A DNA stretch of 20,334 nt from CAYGLF01 sp964350945 (GTDB lineage Bacteria; Chlamydiota; Chlamydiia; Chlamydiales; JAAZZY01), in contig CAYGLF010000016.1 in the NCBI GenBank assembly GCA_964350945.1, forward strand, positions 1 through 20,334, written 5' to 3'. Shown here one piece after another: positions 1-7,065 of this stretch. The first letter of the stretch is position 1; each line of letters starts with the position of its first letter. The translations under genes were made by a program, and so were the position numbers. Under the pieces are notes generated by a model. The model saw only the letters and a program-made list of their open reading frames with translations, made no database searches and had not been told where the DNA came from.

Positions 1-1092
1 AAGCGCTACGGCATTTTTAAGTGTTTGAACTTGAGCTTTGAGTACTTCTTCAGAATGGCTCTCATTGTCTTGAATGACATTGATTGTATTAATAATTGCC
101 TGAAGTGCATTTTCTGATCTTTTGACAATAAGGCCCTCTGGTTTAAAAGTACTTTTTAAAGCTGTAATTTTTAGTTCAATCTGATTTTTAGCGGCAGTAA
201 GGCCTTTGATAAAAGGTTCACACTTGATTTTTTTTAGATTAAACTGAGAAATGAGCTTCAGAACTACTTGGAACATTTCGTATGTCTCCTGTAGTTGACT
301 CTTTGCAGTACTTCCAAGAGCTATCTCTTCAATGCGTGCTGACATTTCTGTCTTGGGCTTTGTTTTAAACTGAAGGCCAAGACTGCAGGCTGTTGATTCT
401 GATGCTTTTGCTATTATTGGACCTGTTTCTTCAATCGTTTCTGGTAAGGAGCTACGTTTTATAAATAAACCAAAGATCAAGCTACGAACACTTTGAAAGA
501 CATTGACCGCAAAGGTTGCAACCCTAGAAGACAGTGTTTTCAGGTGTGTATTTTCATCTTTAAGTTCTTGAATTTCAGATTGTTTTAGATTGTTTGATTT
601 TTCAAGGCTATCATTTTCAAGTTGTAACTTTTTTATTTGCTCCACAAGATCTTGGGCATGTTGGTCGGTCTTTTCTGTAGCATCTGTTTGAGTTGAGGCC
701 GTAGCTGATTGTGAACTTGTGCTTTGCGAAGTTCCTTTTGCTTTTTGTAGTTTTGCTTGGCTTGCTAGTGTAGAAAAAATAGCAATATCTACACCCGATT
801 CACTGGATTGAGTTGCAACTGTTGCTTTACTTCTAGAGACAGTCTTTAATTGTGTTGCAATTTCCTGAAAAAGTTCAGGCTTTTCAGGTTTCCCTTGAGC
901 ATTACAAATAGCGTCAAAAATTTCCTTTGCTGCAATATTTGTGGCATTTTCTCGAATCTTTGGTGCTAAAAATTGAGCTGCTTGTACAACATTTTTGGCT
1001 GTTTTTTGTGGTGAATCTTCGATTTTAATACAAGCTCCTTGGAACTGTATTACTGTTGGTGTAGTTGCTGCTATTGTCGTGGTTGAACTCAT
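1..1092 (-). CDS. Ser/Thr-rich coiled-coil protein, 3' end beyond window
   Basis: An open frame of 364 codons reads without a stop from the ATG at 1092 to the window edge, so the C-terminus is missing. I do not recognise a family. The N-terminus is rich in Ser, Thr and Ala (starting MSSTTTIAATTPT), and a second Ser/Thr/Gln-rich stretch lies near residues 118-136. Residues about 141-188 have leucine heptads typical of a coiled coil, and a hydrophobic or amphipathic stretch follows at about 191-211 (ending SLIFGLFIKR). The rest is predicted helical by eye. Its start codon overlaps the stop of the upstream membrane-protein gene as ATGA, which points to translational coupling. A disordered Ser/Thr-rich start followed by coiled coil is common in chlamydial type III effectors and inclusion-associated proteins, but that role is inference. 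The gene is definitely coding; the function is unknown. Confidence 0.85.
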   Translation of the reverse strand, partial: MSSTTTIAATTPTVIQFQGACIKIEDSPQKTAKNVVQAAQFLAPKIRENATNIAAKEIFDAICNAQGKPEKPELFQEIATQLKTVSRSKATVATQSSESGVDIAIFSTLASQAKLQKAKGTSQSTSSQSATASTQTDATEKTDQHAQDLVEQIKKLQLENDSLEKSNNLKQSEIQELKDENTHLKTLSSRVATFAVNVFQSVRSLIFGLFIKRSSLPETIEETGPIIAKASESTACSLGLQFKTKPKTEMSARIEEIALGSTAKSQLQETYEMFQVVLKLISQFNLKKIKCEPFIKGLTAAKNQIELKITALKSTFKPEGLIVKRSENALQAIINTINVIQDNESHSEEVLKAQVQTLKNAVAL

Positions 1093-1349
1093 GGCTTCCT
1101 CTTAATATTGATGATTTTTATATTAGAATTTTTACAAAGCCCCTTATAGGGAGAAAATTCATAGTTTTTGTCGTAGTTATTAGAAAGGCTTAAAACTACA
1201 AAGGTTGCAAATGCGATAATCCCAATAATAGGGAGCATCGGTAGCTTAAACATGCTAATAACGATAGATTGGGTAAGTAAAAAGGCAAAACTCAGCCACC
1301 AGCCCAGTGTGACGTGTTCGGTGAATTTATTATAATTTATTAAAACCAT
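1089..1349 (-). CDS. Small hairpin membrane protein, Inc-like
   Basis: An 86-residue protein dominated by two adjacent hydrophobic segments, about residues 15-34 (LGWWLSFAFLLTQSIVISMF) and 40-56, separated by only about five residues (KLPML). The C-terminal third is basic and polar (ending NIKIINIKRKP). A bilobed hydrophobic hairpin with a short turn is the classical signature of chlamydial inclusion-membrane (Inc) proteins, so an Inc-type role is possible, but 86 residues is small and no sequence family is recognised. The stop overlaps the start of the next gene by ATGA. A weak purine run (AGAGAT) precedes the ATG. It could also be a simple inner-membrane subunit working with the coiled-coil protein downstream. 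Confidence 0.7.
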   Translation of the reverse strand: MVLINYNKFTEHVTLGWWLSFAFLLTQSIVISMFKLPMLPIIGIIAFATFVVLSLSNNYDKNYEFSPYKGLCKNSNIKIINIKRKP

Positions 1350-1382
1350 TTTATCTCTATTATAACTGAAGAATTGCCTATA

Positions 1383-1482
1383 NNNNNNNNNNNNNNNNNN
1401 NNNNNNNNNNNNNNNNNNNNNNNNNNNNNNNNNNNNNNNNNNNNNNNNNNNNNNNNNNNNNNNNNNNNNNNNNNNNNNNNNN
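1383..1482. other. Scaffold gap (100 N)
   Basis: Exactly 100 undetermined bases. A round 100 is the usual placeholder for a gap of unknown size, so the distance and even the adjacency between the 1-1382 part and the rest should not be trusted. The gene-free stretch 1350-1668 consists of this gap, an inverted repeat directly after it, and the rpmJ promoter. No other gene is visible there. Confidence 0.98.
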
Positions 1483-1531
1483 AAGGGTTAATATTATTGA
1501 ATTGATCGCTACAGCGGCTGAATTAACCCTT
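1483..1531. repeat. 10-bp perfect inverted repeat at the gap edge
   Basis: AAGGGTTAAT at 1483-1492 is the exact reverse complement of ATTAACCCTT at 1522-1531, with a 29-nt interval that contains a small CGCT-AC-AGCG hairpin. The left arm starts at the first base after the Ns, so the repeat may extend into the gap. It could be a transcription terminator for a gene hidden in the gap (it is followed by TATTATTAAAAAATT, a poor U-tract), or the end of a repeat that broke the assembly. Confidence 0.55.
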
Positions 1532-1612
1532 ATTATTAAAAAATTGAATTGCGTAAAGGAGAGGGAAGCTTACAGGAAAAACTTTGTTAGGTGATAAATT
1601 GAAAACTATCAG

Positions 1613-1641
1613 TTGAATTTAAATGATTGAAAAGATATAAA
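1613..1641 (+). promoter_or_regulatory. Promoter of rpmJ-rpsN
   Basis: TTGAAT at 1613-1618 and TATAAA at 1636-1641 are separated by exactly 17 nt, a good match to a housekeeping (sigma-66/sigma-70 type) promoter. The predicted start near 1648 leaves a leader of about 20 nt that contains the GGAG ribosome-binding site (1657-1660) of rpmJ. Confidence 0.6.
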
Positions 1642-1668
1642 CTAGGGTCATTTTTTGGAGAAAATAAA

Positions 1669-1806
1669 ATGAAAGTTAAAGCATCTATCAAAGCAGACCC
1701 ACTGAAGGGAGATAAGATTGTTCGTCGAAATGGACGTTTATACGTAATCAATAAAAAAGACCCTAATCGCAAGCAAAGACAAAAAGGGCCTGCTAGAAAA
1801 AAATAA
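1669..1806 (+). CDS. rpmJ: Ribosomal protein bL36
   Basis: A 45-residue large-subunit protein, starting MKVKASIKADPLKGDK and ending KQRQKGPARKK. The central RRNGRLYVINKKDPNRKQRQ block is characteristic of bL36. The zinc-binding cysteines and histidine of the classical form are absent, so this is a zinc-free (C-minus) bL36, as in other Chlamydiae. At 45 residues it is longer than the usual 37-38, matching the chlamydial form as I recall it. The ATG is chosen because GGAG lies 8 nt upstream. rpsN follows after 14 nt, and the pair is presumably one transcript. Confidence 0.97.
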   Translation: MKVKASIKADPLKGDKIVRRNGRLYVINKKDPNRKQRQKGPARKK

Positions 1807-1820
1807 GGATTTAGACTCAT

Positions 1821-2126
1821 ATGGCAAAAAAAGCAATGGTGGAAAAGCAAAAGCGCAGAGAAAAAAAAGTAGCGCAGTGCTGGGAAAAAAGGAAATCGCT
1901 TAAAGCAAAAATTTCAAGTATTACAACCGATGATGAAGAGCGTCTTGCTGCTGTAGATGAGCTAAACAAAATGTCAAAAGATAGTTCAAAAATTCGTTTA
2001 AGAAACCGTTGTAAAATAACAGGGCGTCCTCGTGGATACCTTCGTAAGTTTAAATTGTCACGAATCTGTTTTAGAGAAATGGCAAGTCGCGGTTTGATCC
2101 CTGGAGTATTCAAAGCAAGCTGGTAA
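1821..2126 (+). CDS. rpsN: Ribosomal protein uS14
   Basis: A 101-residue small-subunit protein. The N-terminal half is basic and helical (MAKKAMVEKQKRREKKVAQ) and the C-terminal half carries the family signature (LRNRCKITGRPRGYLRKFKL, then SRICFREMASRGLIPGVFKASW). This is the long, zinc-free type without the paired CxxC motifs. AAGGA lies 11 nt before the ATG. It is co-transcribed with rpmJ. The reading ends 8 nt before the convergent GYF_2 membrane-protein gene, leaving no room for a separate terminator. Confidence 0.98.
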   Translation: MAKKAMVEKQKRREKKVAQCWEKRKSLKAKISSITTDDEERLAAVDELNKMSKDSSKIRLRNRCKITGRPRGYLRKFKLSRICFREMASRGLIPGVFKASW

Positions 2127-2134
2127 GCTTTCTT

Positions 2135-2584
2135 TTATTCCAATTCTATCAGTAAATAACTCAACTTTTTAAGCGGCATCCAATCTTGCATCCCTTCGCT
2201 CCATAGATAGGAAGAAGGCAGGAGGAGGCCGTTTTCTTTTGCCTCTTTGAGATCTTCAAGACCAATAGGGCCTATTTGTGATTGGTTTTTATCTAAATAG
2301 TACCAGCTACGGGTTGATAATGTGGTCTCAAGAGGGTTTACAGGTGCTATAGGTGTATTTACAGCGCTGTTTGCACCTTCTTGAAGTTCTACAGGTTGTA
2401 GAGCTTCAGGGGGAGGGAGAAGCAGGAGAATGCCCAAAGCAAAGATCGTGAAAAAAAATCCTAGTGCAAACCATCTCTGCGGATTCCGGTTTCTTTTGAT
2501 AGCAAAATGGGCGCAGGCTCGAGCACAAATAAAAGATACAATCAGTCCAATAAAAATTTCTTGAAAAGTGTAGGGAAGTTTCAT
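2135..2584 (-). CDS. Membrane protein with C-terminal GYF_2-type domain
   Basis: A 149-residue protein. Two hydrophobic segments lie near residues 8-27 and 39-56 and are joined by a short basic loop (KRNRNPQRW). A Pro-rich linker follows, then a domain from about residue 92 to 140 with the GYF_2/DUF4339 pattern: WYYLDKNQSQIGPIGLEDLK, then a Trp-containing tail (YLWSEGMQDWMPL). GYF_2 domains are thought to bind proline-rich or unstructured peptides and often sit on bacterial membrane proteins. The partner here is unknown. A GAGGT site lies 5 nt before the ATG. It is convergent with rpsN and divergent from the Asp23 gene. Confidence 0.85.
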   Translation of the reverse strand: MKLPYTFQEIFIGLIVSFICARACAHFAIKRNRNPQRWFALGFFFTIFALGILLLLPPPEALQPVELQEGANSAVNTPIAPVNPLETTLSTRSWYYLDKNQSQIGPIGLEDLKEAKENGLLLPSSYLWSEGMQDWMPLKKLSYLLIELE

Positions 2585-2683
2585 CGTCGACCTCTTTAAT
2601 ATTTGGAGTTTCTCACTCTATTTTAAAGGATTTCAAAATTAATCGACATGTAATTTATCCAATAACACGCTGAGATTAAATCA

Positions 2684-2712
2684 TTGTAGGCAAAATAAAT
2701 TTCAAGTAGAAT
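2684..2712 (+). promoter_or_regulatory. Candidate promoter for the Asp23/AmaP-like pair
   Basis: TTGTAG (2684-2689) and TAGAAT (2707-2712) are separated by 17 nt and lie about 38 nt before the start of the Asp23-family gene, inside the 165-bp divergent intergenic region. It is a reasonable but not strong match to the housekeeping consensus. Confidence 0.4.
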
Positions 2713-2749
2713 AGGAAGCCACTTTTAAAGCTTTTTTATAGAGGGAATT

Positions 2750-3208
2750 ATGGAAGAGAAATTAGATGCCCAGGCACTTCAAGAATTAGAAGTTCCTGAG
2801 ACCACCTTCGTTCGTGATATTGAAAACAGAGTGTTTCAGGCCATTATCTTACAGGTTTTAACTAAAGTCAAAGATATTAATTTAATTGAAGGGAACCTTA
2901 TTGATGCGATCTTAAATCGTGGAAATGTAGAGAGAATCAAGGGGATTTTTGTTGAACAAGATTCAAAAAGCCCTACCATTAAGGTGAAAGTCGAAGTGAA
3001 TGTTTTTTATGGAATTTCAATTCCTGAAAAAGCGAAAGAAATTCAGCAAAAGCTTTCAGATGAAATTAATCACCTAACAGGTCTTCATGTTTCGGCTGTT
3101 CATGTCATTTTCAAAAATATGTATGTGGAGCCTTTAAAATTACATGAGACTCAAGTTCAAGATTTAAATAAATCTGAATTTGGAATTGAAGAAGAAGTCG
3201 AGAAATAG
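2750..3208 (+). CDS. Asp23/Gls24 family envelope stress protein
   Basis: A 152-residue soluble protein with the Asp23/Gls24 fold signature: an N-terminal helix with VFQAIILQVLTKVKDI, then alternating strands in PTIKVKVEVNVFYGISIPEK, then a long amphipathic helix (KEIQQKLSDEINHLTGLHV) and a final strand (VSAVHVIFKNMYVE). In Firmicutes such proteins form a film on the inner face of the membrane through the anchor AmaP and are linked to envelope stress. They are also found in Chlamydiae. Start chosen from GAGGGAA just before the ATG. The next gene begins 25 nt downstream and looks like its membrane anchor, which supports a membrane-proximal complex. Confidence 0.85.
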   Translation: MEEKLDAQALQELEVPETTFVRDIENRVFQAIILQVLTKVKDINLIEGNLIDAILNRGNVERIKGIFVEQDSKSPTIKVKVEVNVFYGISIPEKAKEIQQKLSDEINHLTGLHVSAVHVIFKNMYVEPLKLHETQVQDLNKSEFGIEEEVEK

Positions 3209-3233
3209 GGCCTTTGTCTTGAGGATGTTTTAG

Positions 3234-3746
3234 ATGGAACGATCCCGTTTTCTAAGTGCTTTGATCAGTTTGATGCTCACACTTTTTGTAAGTGTGTTGG
3301 GTCTTGGCTTATGCCTTGTATCTAGCAATCACTACTTTCAGCAACTTCTGATTGAAGCACTCACATCAAACCAGCCTCTTTTGTATAAAATAGGCCTGAT
3401 CATGATTTTTTCGAGCTTCTTAATTTTAGTTCTTTATTATGCTTTGCATCGTAGAGCTTATTACACAGTTCAATTTGAACGGTCTTTAAGTTGGAGTCTC
3501 CACAGGCGCATTGTTGAAAAAATTGTAAACAGCAGCCTCTGTGAGATCAGCTCTAGTCAAGCCATTCCTTTTCAGGTCTTCTTTTATGGTAAAAAACTGG
3601 AGTTGTTGCTCGATCTTTCAAAGGTAAGTCTAGAAAAGCATGATGATTTTTTAGAAAAACTAGAACCGTCACTTATGGATTCACTAAGCCAGCAGACAGG
3701 TTTGCCACAAGGGGTTACTCTATCTGTTCTTTGTTCAAAATCATAG
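3234..3746 (+). CDS. AmaP-like membrane anchor
   Basis: A 170-residue protein with two transmembrane segments near residues 8-30 and 51-71, a loop between them, and a C-terminal cytoplasmic domain of about 95 residues (from HRRAYYTVQFERSLSWSLHR). The layout TM-loop-TM-soluble domain is that of AmaP, the Asp23 anchor of Gram-positive bacteria. The position directly after an Asp23-family gene is the main reason for this call. Sequence similarity cannot be judged here. GAGGA lies 8 nt upstream of the ATG. The stop lies only 2 nt from the end of the convergent uvrC gene. Confidence 0.6.
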   Translation: MERSRFLSALISLMLTLFVSVLGLGLCLVSSNHYFQQLLIEALTSNQPLLYKIGLIMIFSSFLILVLYYALHRRAYYTVQFERSLSWSLHRRIVEKIVNSSLCEISSSQAIPFQVFFYGKKLELLLDLSKVSLEKHDDFLEKLEPSLMDSLSQQTGLPQGVTLSVLCSKS

Positions 3747-3748
3747 CT

Positions 3749-5551
3749 TTATTTCTTAAAAAATAATTGAATATTTTCAAGGTCTTTTTGTGTGAGTAGT
3801 GATACTTTTTTAAGTTCTTCCTCGCTAGCTTCTTTGACTTTTTGTGGACTCTTAAAATGTTGGATCAAAGCTTTCTTTTTACGGGGCCCAATCCCAGGAA
3901 TTTGATCTAAGACACTTTGAAAAGTGCTCTTTGAGCGGCTCTTACGATGAAAGGAAATAGCAGCTCTGTGTGCTTGATCTCTAATAGATTGTAGTAGAAA
4001 TAATAGCGAAGAACGTGTGGGCAAAACCAGGGGAGAGGGGCGGTTAGGAAGACATACTTTTTCCTGGCTCATCCCAAAGTCATGGCGCCCTTTCTCTTTA
4101 ACCAGTGACACAATATCCACATTGACAATATTTAAAGAGCGAAAAACCTTTAAAGCTACATTGAGCTGATTACGCCCCCCATCAATGACAATGAGATCAG
4201 GAGGGGGGAGCTCTTGGTTTTTATAGCGTCTTAGTAACACCTCTTCAAAACCTTTTAAATCATCAAAGACTTGATCTGTACGTAAATGATATTTACGCAA
4301 TCGTGATTTGTCATAGCTTCCTCCAACAAAAGAGATCATCACAGAGACAGGGGAGCTGCCTGATAGATGTGAGTTATCAAAGCATTCTATAACTTGTGGG
4401 TAATTGGTAAGCTCTAGCTTTTCTTTTAAATCGAGTAGAAGTTGTTCGCGGCTTATTTTCTGTCGTTGAGTTTTATCAAACGCAGACTGAGCGTTCTCAT
4501 ATGCCATCTTCAATAACGCTGTTTTGGACCCTTTTTGTGGATAGAGAATGCGAGCTGTATGTGGTTTTTGCTCACTAATAATAGAGGATAGGGTTTTGTC
4601 AAGCTCTAAGCGGGTCGGCGATAAAATCTCATGGGGAATTTGTTTTTTCTGTGAGTAGTTTTGGTAAATAAATGAGCTAATAAGTTCACTGTCTGTTTGT
4701 GTGTCATTACTGATAGGGAAGGTCTGGACATCTATCAAAAGACCTTTCTTAAAGATCAAGAGTGACAAAAGAGCACAAGCGCCTTCTCTATATAGTCCAA
4801 TGACCTCACAATCAATCTTAGAGTTTGAAACGACGTGTTGTTTTTCTAAAAGAGATTCAATATGACGAATGGTTTGTAGATAATGCTTTGCCATTTCGTA
4901 TTGCATATTTTCAGAGGCTTTTTTCATTTTAAGCTTTAAATCTTTGATAATAGATTCATTCTGACCTTTTAGAAACTGGCGTGCTTGGTGGACATATTCC
5001 ATATATTCTTCTTTAGAGCATTGCTTGACACACGGCGCTATACAGCGACCAATTTGTTGAAGAATACAAGGGCGAGAGCGGTTTTTTAAAACAAAATCAG
5101 AGCACTCTCGGAGAGGAAACAACCGTTGTAGAAGGTCAAGCATCTTGCGGGCAGAGAAGGCGCTGGGATAAGGTCCGTAGATGTCTGAGTCATTATGTAC
5201 ATCTTTACTGCGAACCAGTTTAAGAGCAGGCCAAGGGCCCTTAGAAATTTGGATGCAAATGAAGCTTTTGTCATCTTTAAGGAGGAAGTTATAGCGGGGG
5301 TGATGCTCTTTAATGAGCGAATGTTCTAGTAAAAGCGCTTCTTTTTCTGAGCTGACGACAATTGTTTCCACATCGACAACTTTGGCAACCAGCATCGGGA
5401 TCTGCGGTCTAGAATCTCTACCTGGTACGAAATACTGCTGAAGTCTTTTTTTAAGGTTAATTGCTTTGCCCACATAGATAACCACGCCCTTAATATCGCG
5501 CATTAAATAGACGCCAGGTTTTGTAGGGAAAAGAGAAAGTTGAATCGGCAT
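3749..5551 (-). CDS. uvrC: Excinuclease ABC subunit C (UvrC)
   Basis: A 600-residue nuclease of nucleotide excision repair that makes the incisions on both sides of a lesion after UvrA/UvrB recognition. The N-terminal GIY-YIG domain is seen at residues 12-40 (KPGVYLMRDI, then VIYVGKAINLKKRLQ). Cysteines 150, 162, 170 and 174 match the four conserved cysteines now known to hold an Fe-S cluster in UvrC. The UVR (UvrB-binding) motif is near 200-235. The RNase H-like 5'-nuclease domain has ECFDNSHLSG at 389-398 and VIDGGRNQL at 455-463. A C-terminal helix-hairpin-helix is at about 549-566 (IPGIGPRKKKALIQHF). Length is normal. GAGGT lies 4 nt before the ATG. It is the last gene of the mutS-ABC-uvrC unit, 24 nt after the permease. 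Confidence 0.98.
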   Translation of the reverse strand: MPIQLSLFPTKPGVYLMRDIKGVVIYVGKAINLKKRLQQYFVPGRDSRPQIPMLVAKVVDVETIVVSSEKEALLLEHSLIKEHHPRYNFLLKDDKSFICIQISKGPWPALKLVRSKDVHNDSDIYGPYPSAFSARKMLDLLQRLFPLRECSDFVLKNRSRPCILQQIGRCIAPCVKQCSKEEYMEYVHQARQFLKGQNESIIKDLKLKMKKASENMQYEMAKHYLQTIRHIESLLEKQHVVSNSKIDCEVIGLYREGACALLSLLIFKKGLLIDVQTFPISNDTQTDSELISSFIYQNYSQKKQIPHEILSPTRLELDKTLSSIISEQKPHTARILYPQKGSKTALLKMAYENAQSAFDKTQRQKISREQLLLDLKEKLELTNYPQVIECFDNSHLSGSSPVSVMISFVGGSYDKSRLRKYHLRTDQVFDDLKGFEEVLLRRYKNQELPPPDLIVIDGGRNQLNVALKVFRSLNIVNVDIVSLVKEKGRHDFGMSQEKVCLPNRPSPLVLPTRSSLLFLLQSIRDQAHRAAISFHRKSRSKSTFQSVLDQIPGIGPRKKKALIQHFKSPQKVKEASEEELKKVSLLTQKDLENIQLFFKK

Positions 5552-5575
5552 AAAAACCTCAAAAATGCGCTCTGT

Positions 5576-6346
5576 TTAAGTCTTAAGCTTATAGCCTCTT
5601 TTAAAAAGGATACTAACCCATAAAAGCGCTATTACAAGAAGTGAAATAACGAGGATGAATCGTAGCCATGGCATGGACTCTTGAACGCCAATCATTGAAT
5701 AGCGAACCCCTCCGATAAAATAGAAAAAGGGGTTGAAGCGGATAACTTTTTGAAATTGAGGAGCGACCATATCTAATGTTGTGAACATCCCCCCTAAAAA
5801 AGCTAAGGGGGTGATAATGAAAACTTCAAATGAAGAGGTCTGTTCCCATGAATCAGCCCACAGCCCAGCTATAATGCCTAAAACTGCAAAGAGAGTGGCA
5901 ATGGCAAGTGCGTAAAACAAAAATTGCCAAAAGTGCATGATGGTTGCAATCTTAAAAACGATCGCAATTAAGTAGATGCCGCTGGTTAAAATAACACTTC
6001 GAAAAACAGACCCTAGAATGTAGCCTAAGATAATATCAAAGTTGGATAAAGGAGCTACGAGTGTTTCTTGAATGTGGTGAGCAAACCGTTGATAGTAAAT
6101 TGAAAAGGCTGCTTGAGAAAAAGAGGATGAGATTAAATTGAGAGTTAAAATCCCAGGAAAAACAAATTGGAGATAAGTAAATTGCCCATTAAAAAAAGAA
6201 ACGCGTTTGCCGATAATAAACCCAAAAACCATGATGTATAAAAAAGCGCTGATCCAGGGGGCTATGAGCGTTTGTATAGAAGCTCTTAATGTACGTTGAG
6301 CTTCTCGGTTGAAAATAGTTTCAATGCCAATAAAGTTAATTTTCAT
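5576..6346 (-). CDS. ABC-2 type transporter permease
   Basis: A 256-residue inner-membrane protein with about six transmembrane segments. The N-terminus (REAQRTLRASIQTLIAPW, then FLYIMVFGFIIGK), the central YLQFVFPGILTLNLISSSF and the conserved IQETLVAPLSNFDIILGYILG loop are typical of ABC-2 (YadH/DrrB-like) permeases. Its start overlaps the end of the ATPase gene by 11 nt, so the two are translated together and form an exporter. Members of this class export drugs, lipids or polysaccharides. The substrate cannot be told from the sequence. uvrC follows after 24 nt in the same direction. Confidence 0.93.
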   Translation of the reverse strand: MKINFIGIETIFNREAQRTLRASIQTLIAPWISAFLYIMVFGFIIGKRVSFFNGQFTYLQFVFPGILTLNLISSSFSQAAFSIYYQRFAHHIQETLVAPLSNFDIILGYILGSVFRSVILTSGIYLIAIVFKIATIMHFWQFLFYALAIATLFAVLGIIAGLWADSWEQTSSFEVFIITPLAFLGGMFTTLDMVAPQFQKVIRFNPFFYFIGGVRYSMIGVQESMPWLRFILVISLLVIALLWVSILFKRGYKLKT

Positions 6347-7064
6347 GGTTTTTGATCATCTTTAAAAATGCCTCCTCTAAAGAAGCGTGTGTTTTTAGTA
6401 GTTCACGGATGTCTCCTAAGAAAAGAAGCTGGCCACGATCTACAATCGCAACTCTTTTGCAGAGGCGTTCAATTTCTTCAATATAGTGAGAAGTTAAGAT
6501 AATTGTTTTGCCCATTTTATTGAGCGCTTTAATATGCTCCCATAGCTCATAGCGTAATTCTACGTCTAAAGCAGCTGTCGGTTCATCTAAAATTAAGAGT
6601 TTGGGATCACAAATCATGGCCCTTGCTAGCATTAGGCGCCTTTTCATCCCACCAGAGAGTTGTTGAAATTTTTTATGAGCGTGTTTGGTTAAATCGAGTT
6701 GTTTGAAAATAGCATCAATTCTTTTTTTTCGTTCTGCGCGGGGGATGCCATAGTAGCCACCAAAAAACATGAGTACTTTATAGATAGGCAAGAAAATATC
6801 GACGTTAAAATCTTGTGGAGAGAGGCCTATGAGGCGCTTGGCACTCATTGGATCTTTTTGTACATCATGGCCGTGAACGTAGATATTTCCCTCTTGGAAG
6901 TTGCAAATACCACATATGGAATTAATCATGGTGCTTTTTCCTGCACCATTAGGACCTAAAAGGCCAAAAATCTCTCCGGGTTCTATGCCAAATGAGATAT
7001 TATCAACGGCCTTGAAAGAGCCATAGTATTTAGATAAATTCTTAATTTCTAAGGCAAATGACAT
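6336..7064 (-). CDS. ABC transporter ATP-binding protein
   Basis: A 242-residue ATPase partner of the ABC-2 permease. Walker A is GPNGAGKST at about residues 37-45, the Q-loop is SPQDF near 82-86, the signature is LSGGMKRRL at 136-144, Walker B is LLILDEP at 156-162, and the switch histidine is in TSHYIEEIE. The DrrA/NodI/CcmA-type layout fits an exporter. I chose the ATG at 7064 (MSFALEIKN), 1 nt after the mutS stop and 11 nt after AAGGA. An upstream ATG at 7076 would overlap mutS by 11 nt, but its purine run abuts the start codon directly. The gene ends overlapping the permease start. Confidence 0.94.
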   Translation of the reverse strand: MSFALEIKNLSKYYGSFKAVDNISFGIEPGEIFGLLGPNGAGKSTMINSICGICNFQEGNIYVHGHDVQKDPMSAKRLIGLSPQDFNVDIFLPIYKVLMFFGGYYGIPRAERKKRIDAIFKQLDLTKHAHKKFQQLSGGMKRRLMLARAMICDPKLLILDEPTAALDVELRYELWEHIKALNKMGKTIILTSHYIEEIERLCKRVAIVDRGQLLFLGDIRELLKTHASLEEAFLKMIKNHEN

Positions 7065-7065
7065 T

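Noticed and set aside
2108..2140. Possible terminator between rpsN and the GYF_2 gene
   Set aside because: Only a 4-bp AAGC/GCTT stem with a short T-rich tail; too weak to call.
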